This document shows positions 51,731-59,556 of a stretch of DNA of 64,000 nucleotides, one piece after another. Below the pieces are notes generated by a model. That model saw only the letters and a program-made list of their open reading frames with translations. It searched no databases and was not told the DNA's origin. The stretch is from Bacterioplanes sp965233665 (GTDB lineage Bacteria; Pseudomonadota; Gammaproteobacteria; Pseudomonadales; Oceanobacteraceae), in the NCBI GenBank assembly GCA_965233665.1, contig CBDDTG010000015.1:1-64000 (forward strand), read 5' to 3'. Both the position numbers and the translations under genes were made by a program. Each line of letters begins with the position of its first letter. The first letter of the stretch is position 1.

Positions 51731-52522
51731 ATGATCAAAGTCGCCATTATCGCCGTTGCCGTCGCGCTATCAGGGTGCGCCGCCACGACGCCTTTACTTG
51801 TTGCCGAGGCTGGTGGTCACCAGCTGGCGAGAAAGGATGAAGACCGCAAAGTCAGAGCGGCAGCCGCCCTACAAGAAGAACCCGATCTACTGACCTACTC
51901 CGTTGATGCGATTGTGCGCGGCAAGACGGAAGAAGCCGTCGCCACCTACATGAAAGGCTACAGCGCCCCCAATTACAGCCAAAACATGAAATCCTTGGCG
52001 CTGTACCAGGTGGCACTGCTGTATATGAACCGTTTTAACGATCAGCGCGATGACAACAAAGCCCGCGCCTACTTAAAGCAACACCGCATTGAGTTCCCAG
52101 ATTCGCGTTTACAGCCACGCATCAATAAACGCCTCGCCGTTCTCGACCAGCGCCAGCAAGATGCCGTTCACCTCAGTGCCAAACAGTTGCTTAAACGCGT
52201 CGATCGCAGTCAATTGCTGCAAAGAAACAGCACGCCGTTTGACGCGCAACTGACGCCAATGAGTGAGCGAGCCATTACCCATGAGCGGGTGGCCGATGCA
52301 GAAACCGTTTACTTGATTCTGTACGACAATCAGGCCTCATCCGATGACATGCGCGCCAAGGCGCTGTACCAGCTGGGCCTGATTTACATGAGCCCGTACA
52401 ACCGCCATGGCGACAACGACAAAGCCCTGGCTTACTTTCGCAAAATCACCCAGGAGTTTGCTCAAACGCCGGTTGCAGAAGACGCCAGCAAACGCATCAC
52501 GACCCTGATCAACCGGCAGTAG
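51731..52522 (+). CDS. TPR-like lipoprotein
   Basis: A 263-residue lipoprotein (lipobox VALSGC, Cys16). Two similar helical repeats stand out: ALYQVALLYMNRFNDQRDDNKARAYL at about 90-115 and ALYQLGLIYMSPYNRHGDNDKALAYF at about 218-243. These look like TPR/Sel1-type repeats duplicated within the protein. The role is unknown; it could scaffold envelope proteins. The 219-base gap upstream of it contains no recognisable gene. Confidence 0.8.
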   Translation: MIKVAIIAVAVALSGCAATTPLLVAEAGGHQLARKDEDRKVRAAAALQEEPDLLTYSVDAIVRGKTEEAVATYMKGYSAPNYSQNMKSLALYQVALLYMNRFNDQRDDNKARAYLKQHRIEFPDSRLQPRINKRLAVLDQRQQDAVHLSAKQLLKRVDRSQLLQRNSTPFDAQLTPMSERAITHERVADAETVYLILYDNQASSDDMRAKALYQLGLIYMSPYNRHGDNDKALAYFRKITQEFAQTPVAEDASKRITTLINRQ

Positions 52523-52535
52523 TAGGTAGCTGACC

Positions 52536-53480
52536 TCAATTTCCGAAAGTCAGTTTCATCGCCTCAGTCAGCTGAGCGGCATTCACGGCTTTTCCCTGCT
52601 GGCTGGTCACGCCGTCCAGCCAGCTTGCCACCGCTTGTGGGTTGGCATGCATCCAGGCTCGCGCAGCGCGATCGGCCGGCACAAACTCATTTAAAATCAT
52701 ATTCATCATCTGCCCCTCCATGCGAACGTCGAACTGCAGATTACTCAGCAGTTTCGCAGCATTCGGACATTGCTCGGCAAACTCACTGCGCACATTGGTG
52801 TACACCGTGGCACCGCCAAAATCGGGGCCAAAATACGCATCGCCACCGGCCAAGTAGTGAAGGTCAAATTGGTTGTTCATTGGGTGCGGTGCCCACGCCA
52901 AAAAGGCAATCCACTGCTGCTCACGAATGTGGCGCTCAACCTGGCGCAACATCAAACGCTCGGGCAACTCCATGACATCAAAACCAGCCAAATCAAACTC
53001 ATTGGCTTCGATCATGGAAAACAGCAGGCTGTTACCATCATTGCCTTTTTCAAGACCATAGATGCGACCATCAAAGCGCTCTTTAAAACGCGCCAGATCT
53101 CGAAAATGACGCACTCCGGCAGCATGCACGTAATCTGGTACGGCCAAGGTGTATTTGGCTCCCTGCAAATTCTCTGTCAGCACTTTAACCGTGCCGGCGT
53201 CTGTGTAAGGCGCCACCACAGATTTCATACTCGGCATCCAGTTGCCTAAAAACGCATCCACCTTATTGGCAGCCAGCGCCTGATAAACTTCCGGCACCGA
53301 CATTTCTTCAACATCAACCTCATAACCCAGCCGCTGCAGCAGCTCAGAGGCCACCGCCGTCGTTGCCTGCACATCGGTCCAGTTTACTTGCGCAAAGCGC
53401 ACACTCTGACACTGAGCCCAACTGACTACAGGCAAGCAGACTGCACACCACCCCATTACGGTTAAAATGATTTTTTTCAT
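52536..53480 (-). CDS. Betaine/choline-type ABC substrate-binding protein (orphan copy 1)
   Basis: A 314-residue periplasmic protein of the glycine-betaine/choline-binding (ProX/ChoX, OpuAC) family. It has a signal peptide (MKKIILTVMGWCAVCLPVV..., cleavage near SWA) and motifs VRFAQVNWTDVQATTAVASELL, DAFLGNWMPS and AFLAWAPHPMN. The aromatic residues suit a cation-pi box for quaternary amines. A conserved Cys pair (near the N terminus and in EQCPNAAKLL) probably forms a disulfide. No permease or ATPase gene is near. The start at 53480 was chosen because GGGGGAG precedes it and the signal peptide begins there. Confidence 0.88.
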   Translation of the reverse strand: MKKIILTVMGWCAVCLPVVSWAQCQSVRFAQVNWTDVQATTAVASELLQRLGYEVDVEEMSVPEVYQALAANKVDAFLGNWMPSMKSVVAPYTDAGTVKVLTENLQGAKYTLAVPDYVHAAGVRHFRDLARFKERFDGRIYGLEKGNDGNSLLFSMIEANEFDLAGFDVMELPERLMLRQVERHIREQQWIAFLAWAPHPMNNQFDLHYLAGGDAYFGPDFGGATVYTNVRSEFAEQCPNAAKLLSNLQFDVRMEGQMMNMILNEFVPADRAARAWMHANPQAVASWLDGVTSQQGKAVNAAQLTEAMKLTFGN

Positions 53481-53558
53481 AACTCCCCCCACGACTTGGC
53501 CGGCGATGCTAACCAGTTTGGGCGCGCAGCAAAAGTGCCAATTCAAGACACTCAGATC

Positions 53559-53590
53559 AAAAAAGCCCATGACTTTTGACGGTCATGGGC
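53559..53590 (-). terminator. Rho-independent terminator between the two betaine-binding-protein genes
   Basis: GCCCATGAC (53565-53573) and GTCATGGGC (53582-53590) form a perfect 9-base stem with an 8-base loop. It is followed on the minus strand by six T residues. It ends transcription of copy 2 before copy 1, so the two genes are expressed separately. Confidence 0.88.
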
Positions 53591-53634
53591 GAAGGAGAGA
53601 TTCGTTAACAGCGAGGCTGCGCCTCGTGTCGCTA

Positions 53635-54570
53635 TCAGTTGCTGATGCGCAGCTCCATGCTGGCCAGGAGTTGCTCAAGGTTTACGGCAGAGCCGTCGGC
53701 CATGGTGACGCCCGAAAGCCACTCGGTCACCAGGTGTGGGTGAGTAAACATCCAATGCCGAGCGGCACGATCCGCCGGTACAAATTGGTTGATGATCATG
53801 TCCATAATGCTCGCCACCTGCTCCGCTGGCAGCTGGATCTGAGACAACAGTTTGGCAGCATTGGCACATTCACTACTAAACGATGAGCGTGTGATGGTAT
53901 GCACGGAAGACAAGCCCATGTCTTTACCAAAAAAGTCCTCGCCACCACTTAAATAGCGCACGTTATACGATTGATTCATCGGATGCGGCTCCCACGCCAG
54001 AAACGCCACCCACTGTTGATCTTTGTGGTAGCGATTCACTTGCCTCAACATCAAACGCTCAGGCAGCTCAATCACATCAAAGCCGCCAAGCCGGTGCTGG
54101 TTACCGTTCACCAATCCTTTTAGATAATCGTTGGCACTGTTGCCTTGCTCTAGGGCGTGCACGCGACCAGCAAACTTGTCGCGATGCGAGCCAATGTCTG
54201 CAATTGAGCGCACACCGGCCTCATAGACATAGTCCGGCACCGCCATGGCGTAGCGCGCCTGAGGAATATTTTTGGCCAGTAACGTGATTTGCCCACGCGA
54301 CAAATAAGAATCGACCTGCTCTTGGCTGGACGGCAACCACAAGCCCATAAAGGCATCCAACTCGCCACTGGCAAGGCGAGCGTAAATGTCGTTTTCGTCC
54401 AGCTCTGTCTGGCGAGGGCGATAACCCAGCTCGTTCAGCAGCTCAGACGCAACGGCCGTTGTTGAGCGCAAGTCACTCCAATCGACCATGCCAAAATGAA
54501 CAGAGCGACACTCTGCATTTGCCAGGGCAGCCGCTGCCCACAGAGATAAAACCAACCACCATTTACGCAT
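53635..54570 (-). CDS. Betaine/choline-type ABC substrate-binding protein (orphan copy 2)
   Basis: A 311-residue paralogue of the neighbouring binding protein. It shares the segments TTAVASELLNELGY, DAFMGLWLPS, DVIELPERLMLRQV, AFLAWEPHPMN and INQFVPADRAARHWM. A signal peptide is present (cleavage near ALANA). The two copies clearly arose by duplication but have diverged widely, so ligand preferences may differ. No transporter partner is adjacent. The start at 54570 (MRKWWLVLSL) was chosen over an upstream Met, because the signal peptide begins there. Confidence 0.88.
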   Translation of the reverse strand: MRKWWLVLSLWAAAALANAECRSVHFGMVDWSDLRSTTAVASELLNELGYRPRQTELDENDIYARLASGELDAFMGLWLPSSQEQVDSYLSRGQITLLAKNIPQARYAMAVPDYVYEAGVRSIADIGSHRDKFAGRVHALEQGNSANDYLKGLVNGNQHRLGGFDVIELPERLMLRQVNRYHKDQQWVAFLAWEPHPMNQSYNVRYLSGGEDFFGKDMGLSSVHTITRSSFSSECANAAKLLSQIQLPAEQVASIMDMIINQFVPADRAARHWMFTHPHLVTEWLSGVTMADGSAVNLEQLLASMELRISN

Positions 54571-54715
54571 ATCACAACCTTTTATTATCACCAGCCAGCA
54601 AGGGCGCGAAGTGTGCCATTGATTACTGTAGCGGGTTGTGACTGGCTTCTCAGGCGCGAAAGACCAGGTTCACAGTTGAATGCAATAGAGCATGGGACTC
54701 ATATAAATCTTATGA

Positions 54716-55462
54716 CTATTTATCGCCTCCATTTGCCAGCAGTTGCTCAACGATTCCAACCACTTGCTGCATGCCTCCCGCCAAGACGGCTCGAATATCG
54801 TCCATCGTAATCAGCTCATTGGACTTGCCTGCCGCGGGGTTAACCACCAAGCAAATGCTGGCGTAGGGAATTTCCAACTCACGCGCCAACGTCGCCTCAG
54901 GCATACCGGTCATGCCGACCAAATCACAGCCATCCCGCTCCAGACGCTGAATCTCAGCGATGGTCTCCAGGCGGGGACCTTGCGTTGCGGCATACACGGC
55001 ACGGTCGTGCACCGTGGTCTCCGCTCTTTCGGCCGCCTGCAGTAACTTTTGCCGCAGCGGCTCATCATAAGGATGTGTCAGATCAATGTGATGCAATGGT
55101 CGATAAGCGCCGTCAAAGAAGGTCGATTCTCGCCCCCAGGTGTAATCCACTATTTGGTGAGGAACAGCGATGGCACCGCTTCCCATATCAGGATGAATAC
55201 CGCCCACGGCATTCACGGCGATGATGCGAGTCGCACCCAGTGCCTGCAACGCCAACAGGTTCGCGCGGTAATTAATCAGGTGCGGAGGAATGGCGTGCGG
55301 TTGGCCATGGCGCGATAGAAAAATCACTGGCTGACCGTGTAGAACGCCCACTTGGGGTACAGATGATGGCTCACCCAGCTCAGTTTTGATGGGCTTGGCA
55401 GTCAACTCCAAGTCTTCCAGTTCGGTCAACCCGGTACCACCGATGATGGCTGTGACGGTCAT
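54716..55462 (-). CDS. S-methyl-5'-thioinosine / purine nucleoside phosphorylase family protein
   Basis: A 248-residue phosphorylase of the MTAP/PNP family. Visible motifs are the N-terminal IIGGTGL phosphate loop, SRHGQPHAIPPHLINYRANL, and the substrate segment GCDLVGMTGMPEATLARE (about 175-192). The Pseudomonas orthologue at the same position beside nagZ acts on methylthioinosine in methylthioadenosine salvage, so the same role is likely here. It runs on the same strand as nagZ, 29 bases after it. Confidence 0.85.
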   Translation of the reverse strand: MTVTAIIGGTGLTELEDLELTAKPIKTELGEPSSVPQVGVLHGQPVIFLSRHGQPHAIPPHLINYRANLLALQALGATRIIAVNAVGGIHPDMGSGAIAVPHQIVDYTWGRESTFFDGAYRPLHHIDLTHPYDEPLRQKLLQAAERAETTVHDRAVYAATQGPRLETIAEIQRLERDGCDLVGMTGMPEATLARELEIPYASICLVVNPAAGKSNELITMDDIRAVLAGGMQQVVGIVEQLLANGGDK

Positions 55463-55491
55463 AGCAGCGCCTCTAATAAAAAGCGCTGATT

Positions 55492-56535
55492 TTAGGCCAT
55501 TAACGTCTGAAGTCGAGACCGAATCTGGTCAGCTCGGTCACTGCTCACCGCCGCCATCGCGCGCCCATACGCCCCTTCTCCTGGTTGCAAAGGCTGCAAA
55601 CTCAGCGCCGGCGAGGATGCCTGACGAACCGCTTCCAACACCTGCTTCGCACCGTCAGGGTCATTGCACGCCAGCAGTGCATTGGCACCCGCCTGCATTG
55701 CTAGCCGCGCACGCTGGTCATAACCGCCAGCGGCGGCAGCACCCGCCATGGATAAGTCATCACTAAAAATGATGCCTGCAAACCCAAACTGCTGGCGCAA
55801 CACACCTTGCAACCACTCAGGAGAGAACCCAGCGGTATGCGTTGAATCTAACGCAGGATAGACAACGTGTGCAGGCATGATCGCATCCAGTAAGCCTTTG
55901 TCTATCAGCTGTTCGAAAGGCTGTAAGTCAGTCTGCAGCTCAAGCCAGCTGCGTTCATCTCGCGGCAACTCGGTATGGGAATCTGCTGCCACCCCGCCAT
56001 GTCCGGGAAAATGCTTACCCGTCGCTGCCATGCCCGCTTCTTTCATGCCCTCGATCCAGGCACTGGACAAAGCCACCACACTGTCGACCTGGCGACCAAA
56101 GGCACGGTCGCCAATCACTTGGGAGCAGCCATAGTCAATGTCGAGAACCGGCGCGAAGCTTAGATCCACACCGCAAGCCAGTAGCTCCGAGGCCATCAAC
56201 CAGCCTGTGTCTTTGACCAGAGCCAACGTCGACGTAGGCTGTTGCTGCCACTGAAATTCGAAGCTCAGCATGGCCGGCAAACGAGTAAATCCTTGTCGGC
56301 AGCGCTGAACCCGGCCACCTTCTTGATCAATACAAATCAGCAGCTCAGGTCTGATCGCTCGAATCGCACGGGTCAGCTGGCATAGCTGTTGTGGATCTTG
56401 ATAATTGCGTGCAAACAGTATCAAACCGGCTAAGTAAGGGTGCTCCAACAGGGCATGCTCTTCCGGTAGCAGCGTCGTCCCTTGCAAGTCGGCGACGACA
56501 CCGACAGCATCACTTACTAGCTTAAATTTCGACAT
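55492..56535 (-). CDS. nagZ: Beta-N-acetylhexosaminidase NagZ
   Basis: A 347-residue cytoplasmic family-3 glycoside hydrolase that removes GlcNAc from anhydro-muropeptides in peptidoglycan recycling. The key motif KHFPGHGGVAADSHTELP (about 180-197) carries the flexible catalytic His, and FSDDLSMAGA (about 260) supplies the nucleophile Asp. Substrate-binding residues lie in IDQEGGRVQR (about 67-76). It overlaps the L,D-transpeptidase gene by 19 bases. In bacteria with inducible AmpC, NagZ produces the inducer, but no ampR or ampC is seen here. Confidence 0.94.
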   Translation of the reverse strand: MSKFKLVSDAVGVVADLQGTTLLPEEHALLEHPYLAGLILFARNYQDPQQLCQLTRAIRAIRPELLICIDQEGGRVQRCRQGFTRLPAMLSFEFQWQQQPTSTLALVKDTGWLMASELLACGVDLSFAPVLDIDYGCSQVIGDRAFGRQVDSVVALSSAWIEGMKEAGMAATGKHFPGHGGVAADSHTELPRDERSWLELQTDLQPFEQLIDKGLLDAIMPAHVVYPALDSTHTAGFSPEWLQGVLRQQFGFAGIIFSDDLSMAGAAAAGGYDQRARLAMQAGANALLACNDPDGAKQVLEAVRQASSPALSLQPLQPGEGAYGRAMAAVSSDRADQIRSRLQTLMA

Positions 56536-57047
56536 GGAATGCTGCTAAAACTGTGGGGTTGAATCCAAACCAGAGTGCCGGCTTGGACCTGATCGAACAG
56601 CTCGACCACGTCTGCATTGCGCATACGAATGCAACCGTGTGAACGTGGCTCGCCCATGGGCTCAGAGTCCGGGGTACCGTGGATATAAATAAAGCGTCGC
56701 ATGCTGTCGACGCCGTTGCCGCGGTTAAAACCAACTTCCAACCCTTGCAGCCAGAGTATGCGGCTCAGAATCCAATCGCGTTTAGGGTACTGCTGTGCCA
56801 GTCGATGGTTGAATATTTCACCCGTCGGGCGCCGTCCGACAAAGACCGCACCGGGTGCAGCAGATTCACCAATGCGGGCACGTATTCGATGCCAGCCACG
56901 CGGCGTTTGTTGGCTACCGTTGTGCTCTCCCATGCCTTTCACAGCGGTCGATACTGGATAGAGATGACACGCTTCTGGAGTCGATAAACGAAGCGCTTGA
57001 TCGGCGATGGATACTTCAATTAGCGGCATTTCATTAGGTTCGAACAT
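56517..57047 (-). CDS. L,D-transpeptidase (YkuD domain)
   Basis: A 176-residue protein with a complete YkuD active site, HGTPDSEPMGEPRSHGCIRM (about 124-143, nucleophile Cys in SHGCIRM). The family normally builds 3-3 crosslinks or attaches lipoproteins in the periplasm. This protein starts MFEPNEMPLIEVSIADQ and shows no signal peptide or anchor. Either the real start lies elsewhere or it is exported by another route. The 3' overlap with nagZ suggests a joint operon for cell-wall remodelling. Confidence 0.88.
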   Translation of the reverse strand: MFEPNEMPLIEVSIADQALRLSTPEACHLYPVSTAVKGMGEHNGSQQTPRGWHRIRARIGESAAPGAVFVGRRPTGEIFNHRLAQQYPKRDWILSRILWLQGLEVGFNRGNGVDSMRRFIYIHGTPDSEPMGEPRSHGCIRMRNADVVELFDQVQAGTLVWIQPHSFSSIPCRNLS

Positions 57048-57071
57048 GCGCAGCCCTTTGCAAGAACGAGA

Positions 57072-57101
57072 GCAGAAAACCGCCCCTTGGCTGTTTTCCG
57101 C
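57072..57101 (-). terminator. Hairpin after psrA
   Basis: GCAGAAAAC (57072-57080) and GTTTTCCGC (57093-57101) pair with one mismatch, and an inner GCC/GGC stem closes a 4-base loop. It lies just beyond the psrA stop on the minus strand. The following bases are only weakly T-rich, so it is a weak terminator at best. Confidence 0.35.
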
Positions 57102-57106
57102 ATAAA

Positions 57107-57739
57107 TCAGGCAGCTGTCATTCCTGCCGCAAGGAAAGGTACCAGCTTATCGACAACTTGCGCAATATCGGAGCTTGTTCCGAGGTCATGTTCCGCCATG
57201 GCGGTCAACGCATCGGCACCAGACAAGGTAAACACCGTCGCACCCAACATAAAATGAATGCGCCAAAAACGCTCTTCATTGGATAAATCTGGGGTGGCCG
57301 CTGTGATTAAAGCCATGTAGTCCCGAAATAAGGTGCCGTATTCGTGACGTAAAAATTTGCGCAAGTGGCCCTGGCCTTGGGTGTACGCGAGCCCCAACAG
57401 GCGCATAAACATCCCCAACCGCTTGGGGTTATCACCACCGCTACGCATCGATACGGATGACAGCAAGCGCAATAGCTCACCCAGTTGCGGCGGCCGTCCT
57501 TGTAAGCGTTGCTGATATTCACTTAAATCCTGTGCTAACCCCTCGCTGAAGGGTGTCAGAAAGCGTGCAAAAACCGCCTGAATCAATGCCTTTTTGGAGC
57601 CAAAGTGGTAGTTCACCGCCGCGAGGTTAACACCCGCTTTGGTAGTGATGTTACGCAATGACGTTTCGGCAAAACCACGCTCAGAGAACAACTCTTCGGC
57701 GGCATTCAAAATCGCTTTGGCAGTGTCTTTCTGGGCCAT
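57107..57739 (-). CDS. psrA: PsrA-like TetR-family regulator
   Basis: A 210-residue TetR-family protein. The HTH segment AILNAAEELFSERGFAETSLRNITTKAGVNLAAVNYHFGSKKALIQAVFARFL is that of Pseudomonas PsrA. The C-terminal segments MFMRLLGLAYTQGQGHLRKFL and FWRIHFMLGATVFTLSGADAL also agree. PsrA senses long-chain fatty acids, activates rpoS and represses beta-oxidation genes in Pseudomonas. Its place beside lexA is the same as in Pseudomonas. Two PsrA-like boxes lie 15 bases upstream of its ATG, consistent with autorepression. Confidence 0.9.
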   Translation of the reverse strand: MAQKDTAKAILNAAEELFSERGFAETSLRNITTKAGVNLAAVNYHFGSKKALIQAVFARFLTPFSEGLAQDLSEYQQRLQGRPPQLGELLRLLSSVSMRSGGDNPKRLGMFMRLLGLAYTQGQGHLRKFLRHEYGTLFRDYMALITAATPDLSNEERFWRIHFMLGATVFTLSGADALTAMAEHDLGTSSDIAQVVDKLVPFLAAGMTAA

Positions 57740-57753
57740 ACCAAGATCTCAAA

Positions 57754-57780
57754 TAAACGGTTGTTTCAAACATACGTTTA
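57754..57780. promoter_or_regulatory. Two abutting PsrA-type boxes in the psrA promoter
   Basis: Two copies of the PsrA pattern AAAC-N4-GTTT are visible: TAAACGGTTGTTTC (57754-57767) and CAAACATACGTTTA (57767-57780). They share one base. The pair also reads as a larger imperfect palindrome. They lie directly upstream of psrA and within about 100 bases of the lexA boxes. Confidence 0.75.
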
Positions 57781-57876
57781 AAACATTGCCAGCGCAAGTT
57801 TTGCTATCGCCTGCAAGCGCTGAGGCCCCCTTGCCTTAAAAGCCTGGTTGAGTGACGGTTTACACCCCCGAAAATA

Positions 57877-57892
57877 CTGTATATATTCACAG
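57877..57892 (+). promoter_or_regulatory. LexA (SOS) box 1
   Basis: CTGTATATATTCACAG matches the CTG-N10-CAG SOS consensus with an AT-rich core. It lies 31 bases before the lexA ATG. Confidence 0.95.
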
Positions 57893-57895
57893 ACA

Positions 57896-57911
57896 CTGTA
57901 TAAATCACCAG
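57896..57911 (+). promoter_or_regulatory. LexA (SOS) box 2
   Basis: CTGTATAAATCACCAG, also CTG-N10-CAG, starts 19 bases after the first box start. Tandem boxes before lexA are typical and give tight autorepression. Confidence 0.9.
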
Positions 57912-57923
57912 ATGGATAGTGAC

Positions 57924-58523
57924 ATGATCAAGCTGACGGCACGGCAACAGCAAGTGCTCGATTTCGTCCGCTCCGCCCTCGAAGCCACTGGCTTTCCGCC
58001 AACGCGCGCGGAAATTGCCAAGCAACTGGGCTTCCGCTCCCCTAACGCTGCGGAGGAGCATTTAAAGGCCTTGGCGCGCAAAGGTGCCATTGAAATTATG
58101 CCAGGTGCATCTCGTGGCATCCGCATCATTGAGGAAGAACAGCCTGGACTGCCCATCATAGGTCGCGTGGCAGCAGGCTCGCCGATTTTGGCGCAAGAGC
58201 ACATTGAAGATTACTGCGACATCCCCGCCAGCTTCTTTAAACCTCAAGCAGACTTTCTGCTTGAGGTGCATGGCGACAGCATGCAAGACATCGGCATTAT
58301 GGACGGCGACTACATTGCCGTTAATAAATGCAACACCGCGCGCAATGGCGAAGTCATCGTGGCCCGAGTGGAGAATGAGGTCACCGTGAAGCGCTACGAA
58401 AAAAAGCGCAACCGGGTATGGCTCCATGCCGAGAATCCAGCTTATGACCCCATCGAAGTGGACTTAAAAAACACCGAGTTTGCCATTGAAGGTTTATATG
58501 TCGGCGTGATTCGCCGCTCATAA
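57924..58523 (+). CDS. lexA: SOS repressor LexA
   Basis: A 199-residue repressor. The winged HTH spans residues 1-68 (FPPTRAEIAKQLGFRSPNAAEEHL). The autocleavage site is A84-G85, and the catalytic dyad is S119 (GDSM) and K156 (TVK), exactly at E. coli numbering. RecA-stimulated cleavage would derepress SOS genes, including sulA immediately downstream. The frame extends upstream through the two LexA boxes, so the ATG at 57924 is the only sensible start. Twin SOS boxes precede it, and the gene is divergent from psrA. Confidence 0.97.
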   Translation: MIKLTARQQQVLDFVRSALEATGFPPTRAEIAKQLGFRSPNAAEEHLKALARKGAIEIMPGASRGIRIIEEEQPGLPIIGRVAAGSPILAQEHIEDYCDIPASFFKPQADFLLEVHGDSMQDIGIMDGDYIAVNKCNTARNGEVIVARVENEVTVKRYEKKRNRVWLHAENPAYDPIEVDLKNTEFAIEGLYVGVIRRS

Positions 58524-58537
58524 TTTGCGGAGGCCCC

Positions 58538-58963
58538 ATGCAACCAGCAGCTCTATCCTTTCAACGCCCTGATGTATTTGCACAACTGCCCGCCGGTGGC
58601 AGCCTAACAGAGATGATTATCAGCGACGGCAGCGCCATCAATCCGATGCAGTTGCTGCCGCTTTTATCACAGTGTAATCATGGCCAACGCTGGTTGCTGT
58701 GGCTCAGTCCACACCCCAAAATGAACAAACAATGGCTGCAAAGCTTGGGTCTTCACCAAGCGGCCGTGATTCAACTCGATTGTCATAGCAACAACCAATT
58801 TGCTCGTTGCCTTCGCGCCATTGACGCAGGCAACAGCCACTTGCTGGTGGAATGGCAGGGTCCTCTATCACAAGCAGAGCGGCAGCAACTCGAAGACAGC
58901 GCTCGCTCTAGCCGTACCGAAGTGGTACTGATACGCCGTCGCATGCCCTCCCAAGCAGCCTGA
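58538..58963 (+). CDS. sulA: SulA-like cell-division inhibitor
   Basis: A 141-residue protein with the SulA core fold features: QLLPLLSQCNHGQRWLLWLSPHPKMNKQWLQSLGL (about 38-72) and the central NSHLLVEWQGPLSQAE segment. SulA blocks FtsZ polymerisation during DNA damage. It lies 14 bases after lexA, so it is probably transcribed from the LexA-controlled promoter. Sequence similarity in this family is low, and position supports the call. Confidence 0.85.
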   Translation: MQPAALSFQRPDVFAQLPAGGSLTEMIISDGSAINPMQLLPLLSQCNHGQRWLLWLSPHPKMNKQWLQSLGLHQAAVIQLDCHSNNQFARCLRAIDAGNSHLLVEWQGPLSQAERQQLEDSARSSRTEVVLIRRRMPSQAA

Positions 58964-58999
58964 TCGGGCAACAACACTGTCGCCTGTTGCGGCCTGTGC

Positions 59000-59005
59000 T
59001 AGAAT
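59000..59005 (+). promoter_or_regulatory. Probable -10 element of the purE operon
   Basis: TAGAAT, preceded by a TG three bases upstream (extended -10 form), lies 34 bases before the purE ATG. The -35 region is poor. No PurR-type ACGCAAAC palindrome is visible nearby. Confidence 0.4.
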
Positions 59006-59038
59006 GCGCCGCTTTCTCATCAAATTGAGGTGCACATC

Positions 59039-59533
59039 ATGGCGGCCACCGTTGGAATTATCATGGGTTCGCGCAGTGACTGGCCAACCATGCAGTACGC
59101 AGCAGAGATGCTCGACAAACTGCAGGTGGAATACGAAGTCAAAGTCGTATCGGCTCACCGCACACCCGACTTGTTGTTCGACTACTCCAAACAAGCGGAG
59201 CAACGCGGCATTAAAGTCATCATCGCCGGCGCCGGCGGTGCAGCGCACTTGCCAGGCATGGTGGCATCACAAACCGTATTACCAGTGCTCGGTGTGCCGG
59301 TAAAATCACGAGCCCTTAATGGCTTGGATTCGTTATTGTCGATCGCGCAAATGCCAGGCGGTGTCGCCGTTGGCACATTGGCCATTGGTGATGCTGGCGC
59401 TAAAAACGCCGGTTTGTTGGCGGCCCAGATTTTGGGAACCCATAACCCAGAGCTGCAACAACGCATCGCCCAGTTCCGACAGGAACAAACCAACGATGTG
59501 CTAGAGCAACCAGACCCGCGCATTACAGACTGA
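59039..59533 (+). CDS. purE: N5-carboxyaminoimidazole ribonucleotide mutase
   Basis: A 164-residue class I PurE that converts N5-CAIR to CAIR in purine synthesis. Motifs are GIIMGSRSDWPTM, VSAHRTPDLLFDY (catalytic His) and AGAGGAAHLPGMVASQT. The frame can start 9 bases earlier at a GTG. The ATG at 59039 has TTGAGG at the proper distance and gives the usual N terminus. It is followed by purK after 23 bases. Confidence 0.96.
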   Translation: MAATVGIIMGSRSDWPTMQYAAEMLDKLQVEYEVKVVSAHRTPDLLFDYSKQAEQRGIKVIIAGAGGAAHLPGMVASQTVLPVLGVPVKSRALNGLDSLLSIAQMPGGVAVGTLAIGDAGAKNAGLLAAQILGTHNPELQQRIAQFRQEQTNDVLEQPDPRITD

Positions 59534-59556
59534 GTAGCAAAGAGACTTTCCTACCT

